In this document: one piece after another, positions 8,806 to 17,403 of the stretch
Position numbering within the stretch: the stretch's first letter is position 1
How the letters are laid out: every line of letters begins with the position of its first letter
NCBI GenBank assembly: GCA_964473465.1
Contig: CAYYPE010000005.1
Coordinates: 62,001 to 126,000, forward strand
Origin: CALHRB01 sp964473465
Lineage (GTDB): Bacteria; Bacteroidota; Ignavibacteria; Kapaibacteriales; UBA2268
Length of the DNA: 64,000 nt
Direction of reading: 5' to 3'
Made by a program: the position numbers and the translations under genes
Notes under the pieces: model-generated
The model's input: only the letters and a program-made list of their open reading frames with translations
Told to the model about the DNA's origin: nothing
Database searches by the model: none

Positions 8806-9912
8806 ATGACTCTAAGAGCAAACTGGACTAAGGAAGATTTTTTAAAGTTGACATTTTTAAGAAGTTACAGTTCTGCTGACCTTGTTAAGATTATCGAATC
8901 CTATGATTCATTTAAAGCATTCAGAGAATCGGACAGTCCCTATGCTCAAAAGTTAAGGCAAGTGGAAATTTTTCAAAATGATAAAATTGATATTGAAGCC
9001 GAAAGGCAGATTGAGTTATGCAGTAAGAATAATTATCAAATTATTTCATTCTGGGATGAAGATTACCCGGAGTTATTAAAAAAAATTCCATATCCTCCTT
9101 TGCTTTTATTTGTTAATGGAACAATTAAGTCTGATTGCTCAAAAAATATATCAATTGTTGGCACTCGAAAAAATACGCAATATGGAAAATTTGTTACAGA
9201 ACAATTTGTAGAGTATTTCGTAAAGAACGATATCATCATTATTTCAGGCTTAGCTTATGGGATTGACTCGATAGCACACAGAACTACCCTAAAAAATGAT
9301 GGTATTACTTATGCAGTTGTTGCGTCGGGCTTGGACGAAATTAATCCACAGTTATCAAGGAAACTGTCTGATGAAATAGTGGCTAACGGTGGTGCAATTA
9401 TAACTGAATACAGATGCGGAACAAAATCCCTGCAGGGCTACTTTCCTCAAAGAAACAGGATTATCAGTGGGTTATCGAACGCTACTATAGTAATCGAGAG
9501 TGCAAAAAAAGGTGGTGCTTTAATAACAGCAAATTTTGCTTTTGACCAGAATCGTGAACTATATGCTGTGCCGGGAAACATAAATTCCGAACGAAGCAAA
9601 GGCACAAATTTGCTTATAAAAAATCTAAAAGCACAGCCTGCAATATCACCTGAACTGATTTTAGAAGATCTTGGAATTTTGTCAGTTAATAATTTGGGAA
9701 AAAAGCAGAATAAAAAATTAGTTTTTAAAAATATTAATCAAGAGTTAGTTTATAATTCAATAGATAGTCAACCCATACATATTGATGAGATTGTGCAGAC
9801 TATTAACATAGATATTTCTGAACTTTTAGTTATCTTGCTCGAACTTGAATTCGATGGTTTCATCAAACAGTTACCGGGTAAATATTATATAAAAGGAAAA
9901 ATAGATGCCTAA
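8806..9912 (+). CDS. dprA: DNA-processing protein DprA
   Basis: DprA (368 aa) loads RecA onto incoming single-stranded DNA during natural transformation. The Rossmann-like core is clear: SIVGTRKNTQYGK, IISGLAYGIDSIAH, YAVVASGLD, FPQRNRIISGLS and LYAVPGN. A C-terminal winged-helix region (about 305-365) follows, as in full-length DprA. The stop overlaps the start of the polyprenyl synthase gene by 8 bp, so the two are translationally linked. No other competence gene is in the window. Confidence 0.93.
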   Translation: MTLRANWTKEDFLKLTFLRSYSSADLVKIIESYDSFKAFRESDSPYAQKLRQVEIFQNDKIDIEAERQIELCSKNNYQIISFWDEDYPELLKKIPYPPLLLFVNGTIKSDCSKNISIVGTRKNTQYGKFVTEQFVEYFVKNDIIIISGLAYGIDSIAHRTTLKNDGITYAVVASGLDEINPQLSRKLSDEIVANGGAIITEYRCGTKSLQGYFPQRNRIISGLSNATIVIESAKKGGALITANFAFDQNRELYAVPGNINSERSKGTNLLIKNLKAQPAISPELILEDLGILSVNNLGKKQNKKLVFKNINQELVYNSIDSQPIHIDEIVQTINIDISELLVILLELEFDGFIKQLPGKYYIKGKIDA

Positions 9913-10891
9913 TTTTAAAGAAGTATATAATGATTTTTTAAATCAAATTGAAAACCGCTTATTTAATTTGTTAAATTGTAAAGAACCAAATACAATTTAT
10001 GAACCTTTCAATTATATTTTAAAAGGGGGGGGTAAAAGAATAAGACCTGTTTTAACAATGATTTGTTCAGGATTGAGTGGGGGAGAACCATTAGAAGCTC
10101 TTGATAGTGCCTGTGCTATGGAAATATTGCACAATTTTACTCTGGTTCATGATGATATTATGGATAGAAGCAAGCTAAGACGAGGAAGAGAAACAATTCA
10201 TATTAAATGGGACGAACCAACTGCAATCCTTACTGGCGATATAATGGTTGGTTATGCTTTTCAATTGTTACCTGATTGCGTAAAACACGACAGATCAGAT
10301 TATATTAAAAAAGAATTCATTAAAGCCTTGATTGAAGTGTGTGAAGGACAGGCTTACGATATGGAATTTAATCATGACAAAGAAGTAAGTCTTGAGAAAT
10401 ATTTATTAATGATTGAGAAAAAGACTTCAAGGGTTCTAGAAGCATGTGCTTCTATTGGTTGTCACATCGGAAGAATGGATATCAGTGATATTGAATGCGT
10501 TAGGAAATATGCAAATAATTTGGGAATAGCCTTCCAAATTCAGGATGACTGGCTTGATATCTCTGCAGAACAAAATCAGCTTGGAAAAAAAGTTGGAAAT
10601 GATATCATAGAAGGTAAAAAGACCTATTTGATAATAAAAGCAAAGGAACTTGCTAAATCACCTAATGATGTGCAACTGATTAATGAATTTTATCAAAATA
10701 ATGGAATGTCTGAGGAATACATTGTGGAGTTTTATAATCTTTTTAAAAATTTGGGTATCATTGAATCAACAGTTGAAGAATTCAATGGATATTTCAAAAA
10801 GGCGTTAGATAATCTTGTAAATATTAAAGATTCAGAATACAAATTAATGCTGGAATGGCTTGTTTCATCATTAATGGTAAGAAAGTTTTAA
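9905..10891 (+). CDS. Polyprenyl (isoprenyl) diphosphate synthase
   Basis: This 328-residue trans-prenyltransferase condenses IPP with allylic diphosphates. It has the substrate-binding GGGKRIRP motif, a first Asp-rich motif LVHDDIMDRSKLRRG and a second QIQDDWLD. The first motif is the short DDxxD form without the two-residue insert of bacterial farnesyl diphosphate synthases, and Phe sits at -5 from it. This suggests a geranylgeranyl-type or related product, but chain length is uncertain. It may feed menaquinone synthesis, as menA is in the same window. The gene overlaps dprA by 8 bp. Confidence 0.88.
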   Translation: MPNFKEVYNDFLNQIENRLFNLLNCKEPNTIYEPFNYILKGGGKRIRPVLTMICSGLSGGEPLEALDSACAMEILHNFTLVHDDIMDRSKLRRGRETIHIKWDEPTAILTGDIMVGYAFQLLPDCVKHDRSDYIKKEFIKALIEVCEGQAYDMEFNHDKEVSLEKYLLMIEKKTSRVLEACASIGCHIGRMDISDIECVRKYANNLGIAFQIQDDWLDISAEQNQLGKKVGNDIIEGKKTYLIIKAKELAKSPNDVQLINEFYQNNGMSEEYIVEFYNLFKNLGIIESTVEEFNGYFKKALDNLVNIKDSEYKLMLEWLVSSLMVRKF

Positions 10892-10922
10892 ATCAAGAAA
10901 GTATTTATTTTTACACAGGATG

Positions 10923-12215
10923 TTATAGTTTTACGTTAAGACTTTCTATAGCCCTATCAAAAAGGTCTTTGTAATATCTGAACTGAATTTCAGGACATTG
11001 AAAATAAGCATAAAAAATATTATCATCATGAACTAAAACATATTCATACAAGGAAATTTTTGGAGAGTTCTCAGTTATTTGAAGCATGGAAGTGTTCATT
11101 AAACCTCTATATCCGAATCTATTAAATAATTTTTGCGAAATAATATCGTAAAAATGATAATCTACAGAGTTTTTAATTGTGCTTCCCTTCCAGAATTCAA
11201 GCAAATTATCATCCCCGGTAACATCAAATCTTGATTTCATGTTTTTATCAATTGTAAGTCTAACCCCAGTTAGAAAAGGTTCATTGATTGATTGTATCTT
11301 GTCTTTACTAACCACAACAGTTATAGAGTTTGAGTCAGATTCAGTGAAAAAAAACCAGTTTTCAGGCATTTCAATGGAAATATTTTCCAAAGGGTCAAAA
11401 AACTTTTGAAAAACAATTTTTTCAATTGGGGGAAAGTCAGGGTCGGTCTGGCGTTTTTCTTTCAAGATTAATCTGTCTTTATCGGCTAAATCTTTCATTC
11501 CAAGACTGTCATAGGCTAATGCACGATTATTGAGTGCTTCAAGATTAGTTGTATCGGATTGTAGAACGATGCTATAATCATCAATTGCTTTTTTAAATTG
11601 TCTATTTCTAAAATAAGCATTGCCACGGTTATAGTAAACAACGGGAGACTTCATACCGAGCTCTATAGCTTTTGAAAAGCTTGTTATGGCTTTTTTATAT
11701 TCCTTTTTCTTGTAGTATATTCTTCCTTGTTCATTAAACGGACTGGGATTTTTAGGGTCATTATTGATAGCAAAGGATAAATCTTTTATAGCTTGGTCAT
11801 AATTCTGAAGTTCAATAAGAGCTGTAGCTCTGTTTATATAGGCTTCAATAAAATTATTGTCGAGACTAATTGCTTGATTTAAATCTTTCAAAGCACTATC
11901 AGGAAGACCAATATAAATAAAGGATAATCCTCGGTTATTGAAGGCATCAGCATTTTTTGGGTCAAGATATATGACTTCTGTAAAATCAAAGATAGCTTTT
12001 TCCAATTCAAATTGATAAAGATAACAAAGACCACGATTGTAAAAAGCATGTTTATTTTTGTTATTAATTTCAATGACTTTAGAAAAAGATGATATAGCTT
12101 CAGCTAAATTATTATTTCTAAATGCTTTTTCAGCTCTTGCATACCAAACATCCTCTTGAGCAAGAAGACTTAAGTTTGTTATAAGAAAAAGGATTAGTGT
12201 AATCTTTGTTTTCAT
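10923..12215 (-). CDS. Exported tetratricopeptide (TPR) repeat protein
   Basis: The 430-residue protein has a Sec signal peptide (ITLILFLITNLSLLAQ) followed by about six to seven TPR units covering residues 20-250, recognisable by repeats of the A-x-x-N-R-G type (AFYNRGLCY, AFNNRGLSF, ALNNRALAY). The C-terminal 170 residues form an unrecognised domain with alternating hydrophobic residues (ISIEMPENWFFF). It probably acts as a periplasmic protein-interaction scaffold. It is convergent with the polyprenyl synthase gene and divergent from the DtxR gene. No specific partner is suggested by the neighbours. Confidence 0.82.
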   Translation of the reverse strand: MKTKITLILFLITNLSLLAQEDVWYARAEKAFRNNNLAEAISSFSKVIEINNKNKHAFYNRGLCYLYQFELEKAIFDFTEVIYLDPKNADAFNNRGLSFIYIGLPDSALKDLNQAISLDNNFIEAYINRATALIELQNYDQAIKDLSFAINNDPKNPSPFNEQGRIYYKKKEYKKAITSFSKAIELGMKSPVVYYNRGNAYFRNRQFKKAIDDYSIVLQSDTTNLEALNNRALAYDSLGMKDLADKDRLILKEKRQTDPDFPPIEKIVFQKFFDPLENISIEMPENWFFFTESDSNSITVVVSKDKIQSINEPFLTGVRLTIDKNMKSRFDVTGDDNLLEFWKGSTIKNSVDYHFYDIISQKLFNRFGYRGLMNTSMLQITENSPKISLYEYVLVHDDNIFYAYFQCPEIQFRYYKDLFDRAIESLNVKL

Positions 12216-12435
12216 ATTTAATAATTATTTATTAAGGATAATAAGACAACTTATTTATGAGAATATTTTGCAACACGTCGAATATAGAATTTAATTTCAA
12301 TTTAGAAATTTAAAATTTTATGTTAATAATTAAAAATTATATTTAGATTTAATTAAGATAATTATTATTTTTGAAAAATTAATTTTTTTATAAGTTCGTC
12401 AAAATGAATGTAACATTATTAAAGGAAAAATATTT

Positions 12436-13092
12436 ATGATAAGTCAGGCAGTGCAGGATTATTTGAAGTCAATTTATAAACTTCAGCATGAAAATCCTGA
12501 TGATTCAGTTTCAACAACAGATATTGCCAAGGATCTAAATGTGTCTGGTGCTTCGGTTACTGGTATGATAAAAAGGTTAGATACAATGGGCATGGTTGAT
12601 TATAGCTCATACAAAGGAGTAAAATTAACAGAAAAGGGAGAAAAGGTAGCTTTAGAAATAATCAGGTTTCATAGATTAATTGAGACTTACTTAAAGGAAA
12701 TGCTTGGATTTCCTCTCGATAAGATTCATGATGAAGCCTGTAGGCTTGAGCATCATATCTCTGAAGAATTTATCGAAAGGATTAACACCTTGCTCGGAGA
12801 ACCAAAATTTGACCCACATGGGCATCCCATACCAACTAAAGATGGTGTTATAGCTGAATATGAGGAAAAACCTTTGTCAGAAATTGAACCTGGTGGAGAA
12901 TATTATATTAGCAGACTATCTGACACAGACCAAAAATTATTAGCCTATCTTGAACTAATGAACTTAACACCTAATATCAAGATAAAGGTAATTGATAAAG
13001 CACCATTCAAAGGTCCTATAACCATTTCGTACAATGGATCTGAAAAGATAATTGGAAACGAAGTTGCCAGCAACATCTATGTTAAAATCTGA
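12436..13092 (+). CDS. DtxR/MntR-family metal-dependent transcriptional regulator
   Basis: The 218-residue protein has the three-part DtxR layout. The N-terminal winged helix-turn-helix contains DYLKSIYKL and VSGASVTGMIKRL. The dimerisation/metal-binding helices contain RFHRLIETYL, DEACRLEHHIS and DPHGHPIP. A C-terminal FeoA/SH3-like domain covers about 145-218. Such regulators repress iron or manganese uptake genes when metal is bound. The FeoAB transporter gene at 23793 is a plausible target, but no shared operator could be recognised. A clear hairpin terminator follows the stop. An AAAGGA-type ribosome-binding site precedes the ATG. Confidence 0.88.
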   Translation: MISQAVQDYLKSIYKLQHENPDDSVSTTDIAKDLNVSGASVTGMIKRLDTMGMVDYSSYKGVKLTEKGEKVALEIIRFHRLIETYLKEMLGFPLDKIHDEACRLEHHISEEFIERINTLLGEPKFDPHGHPIPTKDGVIAEYEEKPLSEIEPGGEYYISRLSDTDQKLLAYLELMNLTPNIKIKVIDKAPFKGPITISYNGSEKIIGNEVASNIYVKI

Positions 13093-13119
13093 AAAACTAA
13101 AAGAAAATTATTTTTTTCT

Positions 13120-13154
13120 AAACCCGTTACAGAAAAATGTAATGGGTTTTTTAT
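13120..13154 (+). terminator. Rho-independent terminator after the DtxR gene
   Basis: AAACCCGTTAC pairs with GTAATGGGTTT across the loop AGAAAAAT, and a T-rich tail follows. It sits directly after the DtxR-family stop codon and before the tRNA gene. Confidence 0.8.
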
Positions 13155-13164
13155 TAAAAAAAAT

Positions 13165-13237
13165 GCCAACATAGCTCAGGTGGTAGAGCAGCTCACTCGT
13201 AATGAGCAGGTCGGCGGTTCAAGTCCGCCTGTTGGCT
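13165..13237 (+). tRNA. tRNA-Thr (anticodon CGU)
   Basis: A full cloverleaf can be folded. The acceptor GCCAACA pairs with TGTTGGC, the D stem is GCTC/GAGC, the anticodon stem is GCTCA/TGAGC with loop CTCGTAA, and the T stem is GGCGG/CCGCC with TTCAAGT. The anticodon is CGT at 13198-13200, reading ACG (Thr). The 3' CCA is not encoded. rnpB begins about 23 bases downstream, so the two are probably made from one transcript. Confidence 0.95.
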
Positions 13238-13260
13238 CTGTTAAGTTTTTTAATTGAAGG

Positions 13261-13692
13261 TTGAATGCAGGGGAAACGGGCAGTCGCATTGGTTGATTAA
13301 TACTGATGAGGAAAGTCCGAACTCCATAGAACAATGCACTTCGTAACACGAAGGCGGCGAGTGATAAACAAGCCGACGGAAAGTGCAACAGAAAAAACAA
13401 CGCCAATCCGGTCTGAGAAATCAGATGTCACGGAGGTAAGTGTGAAATGGTGGTGTAAGAGACCACCAGCGATGTGGGTGACTGCATCGGCTTGGCAAAC
13501 CCTGCATGGAGCAAGGCCAAATAAAAATACAGATTGCATAGCAATAAAGGGTTGTTCGCTCTTTTTCCCATTTTTTGGGAACTGTATTTGGGTAGGCTGC
13601 TTGAGGGTGTCGGTGACGATACTCCCAGATTAATGACTGCCTCCATCTTGCGATGAAGACAGAATTCGGCTTACAGTTTTCTCTGCATTCAA
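13261..13692 (+). ncRNA. rnpB: RNase P RNA (bacterial class A)
   Basis: This is the catalytic RNA that matures tRNA 5' ends. The terminal P1 helix pairs TTGAATGCAG with CTGCATTCAA. Conserved blocks are present: GAGGAAAGTCCGAACTCCAT (P4 5' strand), AAGTGCAACAGAAA, GAGGTAAGTG, GGCAAACCCT, the tRNA-binding GGGTAGGCTGCTTGAG of L15, and ACAGAATTCGGCTTAC (P4 3' strand). P4 covaries compensatorily (CCGAA with TTCGG where E. coli has CCGGG/CCCGG), which supports the fold. The length of 432 nt is normal for class A. Short open frames across this stretch are not genes. Confidence 0.96.
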
Positions 13693-13696
13693 TTCT

Positions 13697-14404
13697 TCAT
13701 TCATTTTTCTTATAGAATTCATCATTTTCGATTATTTGACATTCTAAGGCTTTACTTCCTTTGCCTTCAGCGTATCCTTTTAATATAATTGAATAAAGAA
13801 AACCTTCTTTAAATTCATAATTTTTAATATGAATTAAAGTACTATCAGTCAAGGAATTGTTTATTTTGATAGAATAAAAACCTGAAACTATTGGTGTAAA
13901 TGCAGAATTAGTTTTGTATGGCTGTGAATGAATAATAGGATAGCTCGAATTAATGATGAAATTAACCTGAGGAACATCGCTTGAAGTATGTATGCAACGA
14001 AAATATGCGGTTGTCTTTTTGTAATTATACACTGAATCTTTGAGTAACATTGCCTGAATTCGTTGCTTTGTCCCAAAAATTATGAATGTATAATATTTTG
14101 TTTTCTCTAAAGATAATGTTGAATTAAAAATGACTGAATCTTTTTTAGTTAAAACCTTAATATTATTAAGGCCATAGGTTATATCCCTGTAAGAAAAATT
14201 ATCATCAGAATTATTATAGTAAATAAAAAAAGGCTTTTGCCAGAATTCACTAAATATTTTTAGTTCATCAAATTCGGGAGCAGCAGACAAAGTCATTATA
14301 TGTGCATAGGTTGATGGTGAAATGTTTTTCGGAGTATCAATATCAGTAACACACTCACAACCAATTAAAAGCAAAATAATTAATATTACTATGGTTATTT
14401 TCAA
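13697..14404 (-). CDS. DUF4397-like lipoprotein
   Basis: The 235-residue protein has a short lipoprotein signal with lipobox LLIGC (Cys16). Two beta-rich segments follow. The second starts AYFRCIHTSSDVPQVNF, which resembles the R-x-x-H-x-S-x-D-x-P-x-V pattern of DUF4397 domains. It is probably tethered to a membrane facing the periplasm. The gene is last in the sigma factor operon and overlaps the anti-sigma-like gene by 4 bp. It converges on rnpB, whose 3' end is only a few bases away. Function is unknown. Confidence 0.65.
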   Translation of the reverse strand: MKITIVILIILLLIGCECVTDIDTPKNISPSTYAHIMTLSAAPEFDELKIFSEFWQKPFFIYYNNSDDNFSYRDITYGLNNIKVLTKKDSVIFNSTLSLEKTKYYTFIIFGTKQRIQAMLLKDSVYNYKKTTAYFRCIHTSSDVPQVNFIINSSYPIIHSQPYKTNSAFTPIVSGFYSIKINNSLTDSTLIHIKNYEFKEGFLYSIILKGYAEGKGSKALECQIIENDEFYKKNE

Positions 14405-15675
14405 TATTGAATGCTTATTCCATAAGTTATACCAAATTTGTCAGAGTTATAAACATTATTCTGAAGACTATATATTAATCTCGAGAATTCACCGCCAAGC
14501 ACAAAGGTTACTCTTTTGTCTGGTTTGAATTGGAATCCTATTTGTGACTTAATCAATGGTCCGATAGAAGTTGCACCACCAAAGATTTGAGCAAATGGGA
14601 ATAATTTTTCATTAAAAATAAAATCGGGATAACTAAACCTGTAATAACCACCATACCAGAACAAAAGGGGATTTTGTTCATAAGTTGATGTCAAATCAAA
14701 TTCGGTTTTCTGAAATTTTTGAGCAAATGGTTCCTGTCCGACTTCAACTCCAAAAGAATGATATTTGTTAAGATTATATGCTAATGATAGTGCCATGTTA
14801 TTAAACCATGGATTGGCATTCGAAGGCACGTTAGTTTTGATTTCAGATTGTGAAGAAAAACTCCTTAAAGCTAAACTAAATTCTTCATTCGAAATATTTG
14901 AGATAGTTTCGGGAGCAGTCAAGCTTGATTTTGTTTCTGTTTTGCTTGAATTTGGTTGTATAACCAATGGAAACAGATTTTGATAATTATTTTGATTTAT
15001 ATTCTCTTTATTAAGTTCTGTGAAATTTTTATTTTCAATAGGAGTTGATTTGTCGCTAATATCAAATATACTTCTTCCCGGAGTTAATATCACGTTGTTT
15101 TTCAAAGGATTTTGTGCAAAATAATCGGCTAAAGCTTTTGAAAAAAGCCTTTCAAATTCAGCATCGGAGAGATTTCTTGTAACAGAATTTTCTGTTATTG
15201 GATTGAAATCATTTTTCGAATTTAATTGTTTTATATAGGAAGAAGCAACATTTCTGCCAGATCCGTCTAAATTTGTATAATTTTCAGGTATATTATTATT
15301 AAAGAAATAAAGAAATATCAATGCTGTTATTGTAGTTGAAATAACAGATGTTAAAAAAGTCGGGAAATTTCGTTTTAAAAAATCAATAGTAGATTTCCAA
15401 AAAACTCCAGATGGGGCTGGCTTTGAATTGAAAAATTTACCTGAAAAGCCAGAGTTGGGAATACTAAAACCTAACTGTGCAAAAACGGCATTTGCAGCTT
15501 CGGTAGGTGGTGAAATAGAGCTTATATCACTTTGAGCCAATGTTTGCAATCTAACCTGTTGATTAAACTCCTGACGAAGCTCAACATTATTGGCAAGTTC
15601 GCTAAACAAAAGATCTTGCTGACTCGTTGTAAGTTCACCATCTAAGTAATCGTGTATTAATTTTGAATAGCTCAT
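14401..15675 (-). CDS. Anti-sigma-like protein fused to a C-terminal outer-membrane-type beta domain
   Basis: The 424-residue product has three visible parts. Residues 1-60 (KLIHDYLDGELTTSQQ) resemble the cytoplasmic N-terminus of anti-sigma factors, though no zinc-binding HxxxCxxC is present. Residues of about 104-125 form one transmembrane helix (TFLTSVISTTITALIFLYFF). A low-complexity Asn/Ser/Thr-rich linker covers about 130-287. Residues of about 288-424 have alternating aromatic beta strands (MALSLAYNL, LFWYGGYYRFSY, VTFVLGGEFSRLIYSL) and end in YGISIQY, as outer-membrane barrel proteins do. It lies directly downstream of the ECF sigma factor gene (19 bp). Anti-sigma function is inferred from position and N-terminus. 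Confidence 0.6.
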   Translation of the reverse strand: MSYSKLIHDYLDGELTTSQQDLLFSELANNVELRQEFNQQVRLQTLAQSDISSISPPTEAANAVFAQLGFSIPNSGFSGKFFNSKPAPSGVFWKSTIDFLKRNFPTFLTSVISTTITALIFLYFFNNNIPENYTNLDGSGRNVASSYIKQLNSKNDFNPITENSVTRNLSDAEFERLFSKALADYFAQNPLKNNVILTPGRSIFDISDKSTPIENKNFTELNKENINQNNYQNLFPLVIQPNSSKTETKSSLTAPETISNISNEEFSLALRSFSSQSEIKTNVPSNANPWFNNMALSLAYNLNKYHSFGVEVGQEPFAQKFQKTEFDLTSTYEQNPLLFWYGGYYRFSYPDFIFNEKLFPFAQIFGGATSIGPLIKSQIGFQFKPDKRVTFVLGGEFSRLIYSLQNNVYNSDKFGITYGISIQY

Positions 15676-15694
15676 AATATATCACTATATAATT

Positions 15695-16246
15695 TTAAAA
15701 TTCTTCCAAGTAATGAGTTAAAATAGTTTTTAATTTTTCTTTGGCTCTCCAAACTCTGTTTTTAAGAGTGGAAAGTGGTTCGCCAGTAATTTCGGCGATT
15801 TCTTTGTATGATAACCCCTGAAACTGCCTGAGAATGAATGCTTCTCGATACTGAAATTCAAGAACATCAAGGCTCGAAATCAGAATATCCATCAATTCTT
15901 TATCTGCATAATCTGTGTCGGAACTAATGAGGTTATCATCTTTAAGAATACTAAATTGTTTATGATTTCTATTTCTATTTATACAAAGATTTCGAGCAAT
16001 TCTGAATAGATATGCTCTAATATTGTCAATGTAAGCTTCATTTTTGGAACTGCTAAAGAATTTCAAGAAGCATTCCTGAAAAATATCGCTGGCATCTTCT
16101 GAGTTGCCAACCATTCTAAGGCAATAAGCATATAAACGTTGAGAATAGCGAGTATAAATTTCGGTAAAAGCTTGTTCGGACTCATTCTTATTGCCTTTAA
16201 GCAGATTGATTAGTTGGAAGTCACTATATTGAGAATATTTATTCAA
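15695..16246 (-). CDS. ECF-type RNA polymerase sigma factor
   Basis: The 183-residue protein has sigma region 2 (YCLRMVGNSEDASDIFQECF and AYLFRIARNLCINR) and region 4 (FILRQFQGLSYKEIAEITG and LSTLKNRVWRAKEKL), with no region 1 or 3. This is the standard layout of group 4 (extracytoplasmic function) sigma factors. It is preceded by a TolB-like lipoprotein gene (6 bp gap) and followed by the anti-sigma-like gene, so it probably responds to an envelope signal. Autoregulation of the operon is usual in the family but no promoter was identified here. Confidence 0.92.
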   Translation of the reverse strand: MNKYSQYSDFQLINLLKGNKNESEQAFTEIYTRYSQRLYAYCLRMVGNSEDASDIFQECFLKFFSSSKNEAYIDNIRAYLFRIARNLCINRNRNHKQFSILKDDNLISSDTDYADKELMDILISSLDVLEFQYREAFILRQFQGLSYKEIAEITGEPLSTLKNRVWRAKEKLKTILTHYLEEF

Positions 16247-16252
16247 CTTTCT

Positions 16253-17320
16253 TTACCTATTCCAGAATCCAATAAAGGAATTATTACATAATACTGTTAT
16301 TTTTTTTGTTGAGTCAGTTTTGACTATTTCTAAATTTGAACTAAATGGATTAAAATCCTCTTTGAAATATTTATTATACAGAATTAAATTATCGTCATTA
16401 GACCACTTAGGATAAAGATTATAAGTAACATTTCCACTTTCAGTCATGTTAATATATTTTGGAGTTATCTTTGATAAATTTCTTATCCAGATATTGCCGT
16501 CTCTTCCTGCAAATGCAAGTCTGTTATGGTCGTTTGATAAAGACGGCATATAAGCCCCTATCCCGGCAATTTCGTAAGTTTCGGTGTTGTCCGGGTTGCT
16601 AATATCTGTTATATTTATGATATCTAATGTTGGCGATATGGAATTAACATAAATAATTGAACGACTATCATTTGTCCAGTTGATTGTAGCAAGTCCTTTC
16701 CAAAGCAGGAGTCCATCTTCGAATATTTTTCTCATAATTTCCTTTGGAGGATCGACAGAAACATCCAATACCCTGATAGTAAATTCTAATTCTATATCTT
16801 CACCCTCATAAAAAGCAATTTTAGTTCCATCAGGAGAAAACGATTGAAGAGTCTCAAGGGCAAATCTTGAAGACAGACGATATTGGTGAGTTATACTTTT
16901 ATAAAGCCAGAGTTCACGTGTTCCAAGAATATAAGAAATACAGTTACCGTCGGATGAAATGATTGGTTGCTGATAAGGGACAGACGCTGGTTCAGTAGGG
17001 ACATATATTATATTTTTTCCATCAATGTCGCAAGTTGCAATATATCTTCTTCCGGAGGGGTCATCAATCAAATAAGCAAGTTTTTTTACTCCAGATTTTG
17101 TTGGAGGTGAATAAAGCACACCGTTTGTAATAATTTCGCTGAATTTTGTTCCGTCTTTATTTATTCTGAAAAGACCCGGTGAGATAGAATTAACTCCGGT
17201 TGATGAAAAATAAATGTCGGATTCTTCCTGAGCAGCATTCCCTCCCATATTACAGTAATCACAAGAGTAAATTCCCAGCAAAACAATTAATAAAAATAAT
17301 ATTTTTATATTTTTGCACAT
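16253..17320 (-). CDS. TolB-like beta-propeller lipoprotein
   Basis: The 355-residue protein has a lipoprotein signal (LFLLIVLLGIYSC; lipid-modified Cys at about residue 20). PD40/TolB-type propeller blades follow, with repeated S-x-D-G-x-x-I/L and W-x-x-D motifs (ISSDGNCISYI, FSPDGTKIAFYEG, INWTNDSRSIIYV, KWSNDDNLILY). It is probably attached to the outer membrane on the periplasmic side. It is the first gene of the sigma/anti-sigma operon, only 6 bp from the sigma factor, so it may be a sensor component or regulon member. That role is inferred from position. Confidence 0.75.
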   Translation of the reverse strand: MCKNIKILFLLIVLLGIYSCDYCNMGGNAAQEESDIYFSSTGVNSISPGLFRINKDGTKFSEIITNGVLYSPPTKSGVKKLAYLIDDPSGRRYIATCDIDGKNIIYVPTEPASVPYQQPIISSDGNCISYILGTRELWLYKSITHQYRLSSRFALETLQSFSPDGTKIAFYEGEDIELEFTIRVLDVSVDPPKEIMRKIFEDGLLLWKGLATINWTNDSRSIIYVNSISPTLDIINITDISNPDNTETYEIAGIGAYMPSLSNDHNRLAFAGRDGNIWIRNLSKITPKYINMTESGNVTYNLYPKWSNDDNLILYNKYFKEDFNPFSSNLEIVKTDSTKKITVLCNNSFIGFWNR

Positions 17321-17403
17321 CTCATTATATTAAACACATAAAATGCAAAAAGGTCTCAAAAAAATTTCATTTTTTTTAAAAAATTTTTGAAAAAGTAAAA
17401 AAA

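Noticed and set aside
12216..12435. DtxR-type operator between the TPR and DtxR genes
   Set aside because: The region is AT-rich and no convincing inverted repeat of the DtxR/IdeR kind was found.
13176..13646. Several open frames of 70-100 codons on both strands
   Set aside because: They lie across the tRNA-Thr and RNase P RNA genes, which explain the sequence fully.
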